Shown piece by piece: positions 59,530 through 64,000 of a DNA stretch of 64,000 nucleotides; the first letter of the stretch is position 1, and the number at the start of each line of letters is the position of its first letter. The stretch comes from Candidatus Rhabdochlamydia oedothoracis. Lineage in GTDB: Bacteria > Chlamydiota > Chlamydiia > Chlamydiales > Rhabdochlamydiaceae. The notes under the pieces were generated by a model that ran no database searches, had not been told where the DNA came from, and saw only the letters and a program-made list of their open reading frames with translations. The stretch lies in contig NZ_CP075587.1 in NCBI RefSeq assembly GCF_019453995.1, positions 1,302,001 to 1,366,000 of the forward strand, in the 5' to 3' direction. A program made the translations under genes and the position numbers.

Positions 59530-61020
59530 CTACCAGCTTTCATCATGGTCAGATTCATTCTCTGAATCTGAACTAGAAGGTACCAAGCTCTTTCTTCTAT
59601 TGCTCATTGGTTCCAACATAGGACTGCTTTTCATTGTGGCTAATATACCACTAGCAATTGTATTCCGAGTACTAATGCCAGAATCTTCCTCTTTTAATTT
59701 TTTAATATGATCCTCTATCTTTTTTAATTTTTTAGTACAATACTTTCGTGTTTTTTCGGGAAGGTTTTGACATTTAGATAAAATATTTAACAAACATTGT
59801 ATGCATTCCATAATTTTTACAAGAGAATCTAAGTCTTTTATTTTTTCAAAAATATTGTCCGTACATGAACTAATTGGATCTTTCATTTGTTCTTTTAGAT
59901 CAAATTTATTATTGAATTTATTCACTTTATTGCTAAAGTATTTTTTCCACTCATTCGAGAGTTTAGATTTGCTAATATCTTGACCTTTTTCATAACAAAC
60001 TCTAACTAATTCAAGCAATAAAGTCGATGGGTAATCTTTAACAGTTTGCCTCATATAGTCAATAGTAAGTACTTTATTTAGCTTTGGTCTTTCTTTAATT
60101 TGTTCTGGCCATCCTTTACTGGTTATAGACTCTTTTGAAGTACTAGGTTTGTCTGCATCAACTTCTTCTCGTATCCTTTTACCTTTATTAACAGGTGCAT
60201 TTAATGAACTCTTTGAACTTGGCAGCGGTGGTGGTGGTGGAATATTTGGTGGTTGCAAATTACCTTTATTAACAGGTTCATTTAATGAACTCTTTGAACT
60301 TGGCAGCGGTGGTGGTGGTGGAATATTTGGTGGTTGCAAATTACCTTTATTAACAGGTTCATTTAATGAACTCTTTGAACTTGGCAGCGGTGGTGGTGGT
60401 GGAATATTTGGTGGTTGCAAATTACCTTTATTAACAGGTTCATTTAATGAACTCTTTGAACTTGGCAGCGGTGGTGGTGGAATATTTGGTGGTTGCAAAT
60501 TACCTTTATTAACAGGTTCATTTAATGAACTCTTTGAACTTGGCAGCGGTAGTGGTGGAATATTTGGTGGTTGCAAATTACCTTTATTAACAGGTTCATT
60601 TAATGAACTCTTTGAACCTACTCCGCTTCCTATCTGTTCTTCAAAAAGACTCTGAGTTTTAGTTGCTCCTGAAGGCATCTCTTTTGTATGCAAAGGACTA
60701 ATTTTTCTATTTACTAAATAAGCAATACCTATAACTCCTATAGATCCAATAGCAGGAAGTAATACTGACCAAATACAGGATACAAGCAATCCAACACCTC
60801 CTGCTAACCCTAAAGCAGATGAAACAAATCGAAGACTGTGTTTTTGAATAAAACTAGGTTGTTGCAAAACAGGAGATACCTTAGATCCTTGATTATTTGA
60901 TTGTTGAGATAATAACACAGGATGGGTTTGATTATTTAATAATGGAAATATATTACCAAAATCAACCACTAATCGATTACTTGATAAATCGAAGTTTCCT
61001 TGTACTGTAAGCTGTGTCAT
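59530..61020 (-). CDS. Inc-like protein with formin-like polyproline repeats
   Basis: A 496-aa protein with an N-terminal polar region (1-60), a two-helix hydrophobic hairpin (~63-104, ending IAYLVNRK), six repeats of ~25-27 residues (~137-290; unit SSKSSLNEPVNKGNLQPPNI then PPPPPLP) and a charged helical C-terminal region (~310-496) with a coiled-coil-like segment. The IPPPPPLP runs resemble profilin-binding FH1 tracts of formins and of pathogen actin nucleators. Ribosome binding site AAAGG before the ATG. It probably is a type III effector inserted in the inclusion membrane. The hairpin resembles those of the genes at 61852 and 62877. Secretion and actin binding are inference. Confidence 0.72.
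   Translation of the reverse strand: MTQLTVQGNFDLSSNRLVVDFGNIFPLLNNQTHPVLLSQQSNNQGSKVSPVLQQPSFIQKHSLRFVSSALGLAGGVGLLVSCIWSVLLPAIGSIGVIGIAYLVNRKISPLHTKEMPSGATKTQSLFEEQIGSGVGSKSSLNEPVNKGNLQPPNIPPLPLPSSKSSLNEPVNKGNLQPPNIPPPPLPSSKSSLNEPVNKGNLQPPNIPPPPPLPSSKSSLNEPVNKGNLQPPNIPPPPPLPSSKSSLNEPVNKGNLQPPNIPPPPPLPSSKSSLNAPVNKGKRIREEVDADKPSTSKESITSKGWPEQIKERPKLNKVLTIDYMRQTVKDYPSTLLLELVRVCYEKGQDISKSKLSNEWKKYFSNKVNKFNNKFDLKEQMKDPISSCTDNIFEKIKDLDSLVKIMECIQCLLNILSKCQNLPEKTRKYCTKKLKKIEDHIKKLKEEDSGISTRNTIASGILATMKSSPMLEPMSNRRKSLVPSSSDSENESDHDESW
60186..60630 (-). repeat. 75-81-bp tandem repeats (polyproline units)
   Basis: Six units sharing TTACCTTTATTAACAGGT and CATTTAATGAACTCTTTGAA (plus-strand spelling) lie in the Inc-like gene. 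Units differ mainly in the number of GGT triplets, i.e. two to five prolines, so the tract is prone to slippage and unequal recombination. Confidence 0.9.
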
Positions 61021-61179
61021 ATAAACCTTTAATTAAAAAATTAAATTTATAAAATTAATTCATCATTTTATATTAGAGAATCTCCTAATCGCCCAAGACT
61101 TGTATAAAATAAGCTTGCTCATTTTAGAAGATCTTAGAATGGAAATAAGTAATAGAGTTCTTCTAACACCTAAATTTTA

Positions 61180-61325
61180 AGTTCATAGTTGTACAATCCT
61201 GCCAAAAGACTGAAGCGTAATCCAAATCTTTTTCTCCTATTCCGATAGCGGTCTGAAATTATTTTGAATCGTTTTAACATTCCTATCACGTTCTCTAGCG
61301 GCGGAATTCTTCTGGTTTCAGGTTT
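61180..61325 (-). pseudogene. IS5-like (DDE_Tnp_4) transposase C-terminal remnant
   Basis: Minus strand reads ENVIGMLKRFKIISDRYRNR followed by RKRFGLRFSLLAGLYNYEL, the same C-terminal block as at 3804, 26840 and 35325. Upstream coding sequence is lost. Confidence 0.7.
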
Positions 61326-61371
61326 TTAATGTTCTCAAATCTCATATCACCTCACGAGTGAAGCAATATAT

Positions 61372-61800
61372 ACTAGTTTGATTTCAAATTAAGAATTGCA
61401 TAATTAGGTTTTTTTGAAAAAACTACTCTATCTTTCAAGAAGATGTTATTTTTTATATAAAAAATGTTTATGCATTCAAACTCTTAGAGCCTGTTTAAAA
61501 TCTTTTCAAAAGTAGATCAATAAAAGCTAGAACCACCATATTCAGGCTTGTATGTAGTTTTCTTTCTCAATTTTTCCATAGCCTGCGACATTTTTCTATC
61601 CACGCAAAAGAACGCTTTACAATCCATCTTCTAGAAATGACTGTAAAAGTATGAAGTGCATTTCTTTTTGCTATTTCTAATATATATTCTAATATTTCCT
61701 GTACACTCTTTCCAAATCTTTCTCCAGAATATCCTCACTTTTGAAAAGATTTTAAACAGGCTCTTACAAACTCTTAATTTGAATGCAAACGAGTATAGTA
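61372..61800. repeat. Inverted copy of the 62755-62895 segment
   Basis: About 140 bp starting TATACTAGTTTGATTTCAAA and ending TTTGAATGCAAACGAGTATA match the complement of 62755-62895, interrupted by the IS5 derivative. It encodes the tail YTSLISN and stop of a lost paralogue of the gene at 62877. With that segment it brackets the gene at 61852. Confidence 0.72.
61487..61763 (-). mobile_element. Internally deleted IS5 derivative (277 bp)
   Basis: Both IS5 terminal repeats are present and flanked by TTA (61484-61486 and 61764-61766). Only a degraded part of the transposase 3' end remains. Compare the 343-bp derivative at 50807. Confidence 0.85.
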
Positions 61801-61851
61801 GCTTAGATGGTAATTAAAATTTAGATTTCAGAAGAACTCTAATAAATAACG

Positions 61852-62568
61852 CTATTTTTCAGTTTGATTAGAATTGTCAGCATCAGATTGAATTTGCTCA
61901 ATAAAATTTGCTGTTTCCTGTGCTTTCTGCGGTTTGTCTAGCTGTACATATAAATGTTCTATAATGCTTAAAGTTGAGACTACAGATAATTCTTTTATCT
62001 TTCTTTGAGCTTCTGTAAGCTTAATAGTTATTTGATTTTTTTTCTTTCGTTCTACCAGGTCAGCATCTAATGTTTTTAGATATTTTTGTAGGTCTTTTAC
62101 AAGATACATTTTAGTAGCTTTAGGAGAACTCCACGAAAAAAACAAGAATTTTTTAGATTTTTTTACTTCTTCAGGCATTTCTTTTGTTTTTTCTGTTAAA
62201 CAGGAAAGGCAAGCTGTTAATAAACCGCATTTTTTTTCTTCAGTATAATTATTAATGGCATCCTTAAATCCATTTACTACTTCGTTTTCATTTGATTGCT
62301 CTACTTGTCTTTCATCCTTCAATCCATTTACTACTTCGTTTTCATTTAATTGCTCTACTTGTCTGTTTTTTAACATAATAGCAGCTGTAGTGGCTGCTAT
62401 TACTCCAGTGCATATTGCTGCTGGTATCAATGCTGAAGCAAATACAGAAGCAACTAAGGCAGAAACAGCTAAAAATCTTACAGCACCTGTTTTAGAAGGG
62501 AGTCGTGACTCTTCTATGTTTTTCACATCAAAAAAGGAACAGGCAGCATTTAACATTACACTACTCAT
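61852..62568 (-). CDS. Inc-like hydrophobic-hairpin protein
   Basis: A 238-aa protein of no known family. A bilobed hydrophobic region (~31-67, VRFLAVSALVASVFASALIP to AAIMLKNR) follows a short N-terminus; it resembles the hairpins at 59530 and 62877. Next is a tandem 17-residue repeat (QVEQ-NENEVVNG-KD, twice), a Cys-rich patch (CGLLTACLSCLTEK) and a helical C-terminal half (~150-238). GAGGAAA lies upstream of the ATG. A hairpin of this kind with a long cytosolic tail suggests an inclusion-membrane protein. The gene is bracketed by an inverted repeat. Confidence 0.68.
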   Translation of the reverse strand: MSSVMLNAACSFFDVKNIEESRLPSKTGAVRFLAVSALVASVFASALIPAAICTGVIAATTAAIMLKNRQVEQLNENEVVNGLKDERQVEQSNENEVVNGFKDAINNYTEEKKCGLLTACLSCLTEKTKEMPEEVKKSKKFLFFSWSSPKATKMYLVKDLQKYLKTLDADLVERKKKNQITIKLTEAQRKIKELSVVSTLSIIEHLYVQLDKPQKAQETANFIEQIQSDADNSNQTEK

Positions 62569-62754
62569 AAGAATTTCCTCGGATTAATTTAAAATATTAA
62601 AAGCGTTATTTTTAAGAATATAAAGTATTTAATGTACAGTATTTTATCTATTTACACTGCGTAACTTATATACGATTCAAAAAGTATCGTAACACTTAGA
62701 AATAGATAACATATAATCCTTACTTTATGATGATTTGCAACTTTTTTATTGGAA

Positions 62755-62895
62755 AATTATTTTATACTTGTTTGCATTCAAATTAAGAGTTTAAACACAT
62801 AAACATTTTTATACAAAAGATAACATCTTCTTGCAAGATAGAGCAGTTTTTTCAAAAAAACCCAGTTATGCAATTCTTAATCTGAAATTAAACTA
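62755..62895. repeat. Inverted-repeat partner of 61372-61800
   Basis: Covers the last codons of the 62877 gene and its downstream region. It includes a weak stem at CTTGCAAG. The rest of 62569-62754 is A+T-rich leader of the gene at 61852 with no gene that I recognise. Confidence 0.7.
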
Positions 62896-63875
62896 GTATA
62901 TAAATCTGGATTTGCATCTTCTGTAAAATGCAGGGTTTTTTGAGACTCAAAAGTTTTTAATTGATTAATATATTCTCCAGCATGTTTTGCTTTATCAAGA
63001 TGATACTTTTTTTCTGTTTCGTTTTCATACTTGTTTTGCTCTTGACTTATTTTTTGATGTAGCTTTTGTACAGTTTCCATAATTAAAGAAGGATTAGCTT
63101 TTTCTAGGGGCTTTTGTTGATCATTAACCTGTAGTATTTGATACCATTTAGGATCTAACTTTGCCAAGTTCTGGAATTCCTTGCTGTCTTCATCAAAATA
63201 ATTTTTAAGCTTTTTTTCAAAATATGTTTGTGTGTTAATCGATTTCAGCCCGCTTTTTTTACTTAAAGATTTAGGCATACTTTCTGGACTCTTCCTGCGC
63301 AAATATAAGTAACAGATTGTCAATAAGCCATGTAGATCTGTTAGGCTAAGACTATCTATCTTTCCCAAAGAATTTAAGAAAGCTTCTTGTACATCTGTAG
63401 GACCTTCTTCTCGAATCTCTTCTGTTATTGGCTGCATGAATGCTGTTGATCTAATCGAACCTTCTCTTGTCATAGTTTTCTCAAGATCATTTTCTTGGCT
63501 AGTTCGTGATACTGTTGATGCAGACCTTGTTAAGGTTCCATCAAAAACTTCTCTAGCAGTTACAGCGGAGTCTTTCGAAGTTTTTTCGTCTAATTGAATA
63601 ACCCTATTTTTCCATACGCAAGCGCCGGCTGCTATAGCTGCAAAACCCAATGCAGGTAACAATACTGAAGCAACAGCAGAGCAGATCAATCCAACAATAG
63701 CTAAAAATCTTATTGTCTCTATAACAGCTACATTACGAGTAGTATTACTTAAAACAACAACAGCTCTGGATTGCAACCCTTTTTTATCATCGGACCTTTC
63801 AACAAGGGATGAAGTAGAATCTAATGGTATTTCTAACGGAATACTTGGGGTTGTAAATACTACTGAACAAGCCAT
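62877..63875 (-). CDS. Inc-like hydrophobic-hairpin protein
   Basis: A 332-aa protein with a polar N-terminus (1-50), a bilobed hydrophobic segment (~55-89, IRFLAIVGLICSAVASVLLP, ending GACVWKNR), a Ser/Thr-rich linker (~95-160) and a helical, charged C-terminal half (~160-332) with coiled-coil character around 270-310. TAGGAG stands five bases before the ATG. It shares the hairpin pattern RFLA...LLPA...KNR with the gene at 61852 and, more loosely, that at 59530. It is probably an inclusion-membrane effector; no function is recognised. The last 125 bases of the window upstream are A+T-rich and hold no gene. Confidence 0.68.
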   Translation of the reverse strand: MACSVVFTTPSIPLEIPLDSTSSLVERSDDKKGLQSRAVVVLSNTTRNVAVIETIRFLAIVGLICSAVASVLLPALGFAAIAAGACVWKNRVIQLDEKTSKDSAVTAREVFDGTLTRSASTVSRTSQENDLEKTMTREGSIRSTAFMQPITEEIREEGPTDVQEAFLNSLGKIDSLSLTDLHGLLTICYLYLRRKSPESMPKSLSKKSGLKSINTQTYFEKKLKNYFDEDSKEFQNLAKLDPKWYQILQVNDQQKPLEKANPSLIMETVQKLHQKISQEQNKYENETEKKYHLDKAKHAGEYINQLKTFESQKTLHFTEDANPDLYTSLISD

Positions 63876-64000
63876 AAAAGCTCCTAATAAAATGAAATAT
63901 TGTAAAAAGAACAGAAGTTTATTATTTTAATAAAAAATTTACGTTTTTATTATTTATAAATTAATATTGCTTTGATGTAATTAGTATTTAATATTAATTA

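Larger units (their letters stand above)
61154..61840. mobile_element. IS5-like (DDE_Tnp_4) relic with inverted ends
   Basis: AGAGTTCTTCT at 61154 is matched inverted by AGAAGAACTCT ending at 61840, both followed inward by CTAAATTTTA, and AAT flanks each side. Inside are the C-terminal remnant of a DDE_Tnp_4 transposase (61180-61325, ENVIGMLKRFKII on the minus strand), a repeat unit related to 62755-62895, and a nested IS5 derivative. No intact gene lies in 61021-61851. Confidence 0.55.

Noticed and set aside
60180-60215. WH2-like actin-binding motif (SLNAPVNKGKRIREEV) in the polyproline protein
   Set aside because: Resemblance is too weak: the key hydrophobic positions and LKKV-type ending are not convincing.
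60149-60655. Plus-strand frame with glycine-rich repeats (GGGGGIFGGCK)
   Set aside because: It is the complement of the polyproline repeats of a better-supported minus-strand gene with a ribosome binding site.

Overview
The window reads as chromosome of a chlamydia outside the Chlamydiaceae, most likely an arthropod- or amoeba-associated Parachlamydiales lineage; Rhabdochlamydiaceae is my best guess from the heavy insertion-sequence load, but that is inference. Chlamydial signs are an Npt/Tlc-type ATP/ADP translocase, the gene order rpsA-nusA-infB-rbfA-truB, the rpe-efp-accB-accC block, chlamydial-type malate dehydrogenase, and several hydrophobic-hairpin proteins resembling inclusion-membrane (Inc) proteins. 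A citrate synthase gene, which the Chlamydiaceae lack, argues for an environmental relative.

Layout. 1-6 kb: a pile of IS fragments (IS481-like, IS5, IS30, IS630, IS110) containing one small intact gene, a DUF1328 membrane protein. 6-13 kb: mdh-gltA, a DMT transporter, an Inc-like protein with host-type late-domain motifs, and a leucine-rich-repeat protein with an IpaH/SspH-type NEL ubiquitin-ligase domain. 13.6-18.8 kb: a complete rRNA operon on the minus strand (16S, tRNA-Ile, tRNA-Ala, 23S, 5S, terminator). 19-25.4 kb: VKOR-like membrane protein with an epimerase, ATP/ADP translocase, Hsp20, adenylate kinase and a second DMT transporter. 25.4-34.6 kb: a second IS graveyard in which an aromatic amino acid/histidine ammonia-lyase gene has been cut apart by IS982, IS5-type, IS630, IS30 and IS481-type sequences. 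34.6-49.9 kb: ordinary housekeeping genes and four tRNAs, including the likely minus-strand run lysC, a hypothetical gene, rpe, yvcK, HAD, efp, accB, accC, hpt. 50-51.4 kb: a decayed IS30. 51.5-57.6 kb: rpsA, nusA, infB, rbfA and the head of truB. 57.6-59.2 kb: nested IS elements that destroyed truB. 59.5-63.9 kb: three Inc-like proteins with related membrane hairpins and different cytosolic tails, one carrying formin-like polyproline repeats.

The housekeeping genes serve central carbon metabolism (gltA, mdh, rpe), fatty acid synthesis (accB, accC), nucleotide supply (ATP/ADP translocase, adk, hpt, surE) and translation (rRNA, tRNAs, rpsA, infB, rbfA, efp, ttcA). The accessory genes look aimed at the host: ubiquitin ligation, possible ESCRT/Nedd4 recruitment, possible profilin/actin binding, and inclusion-membrane insertion. 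The mobile DNA is active or recently active: three uninterrupted 1140-bp IS30 copies encode proteins that differ at one residue, several insertions keep clean target duplications (TTA, AAA, AAC, TAG for IS30; TA for IS630), and non-autonomous derivatives of IS630 and IS5 are present. Function calls rest on motif recognition by eye; no database search was run.
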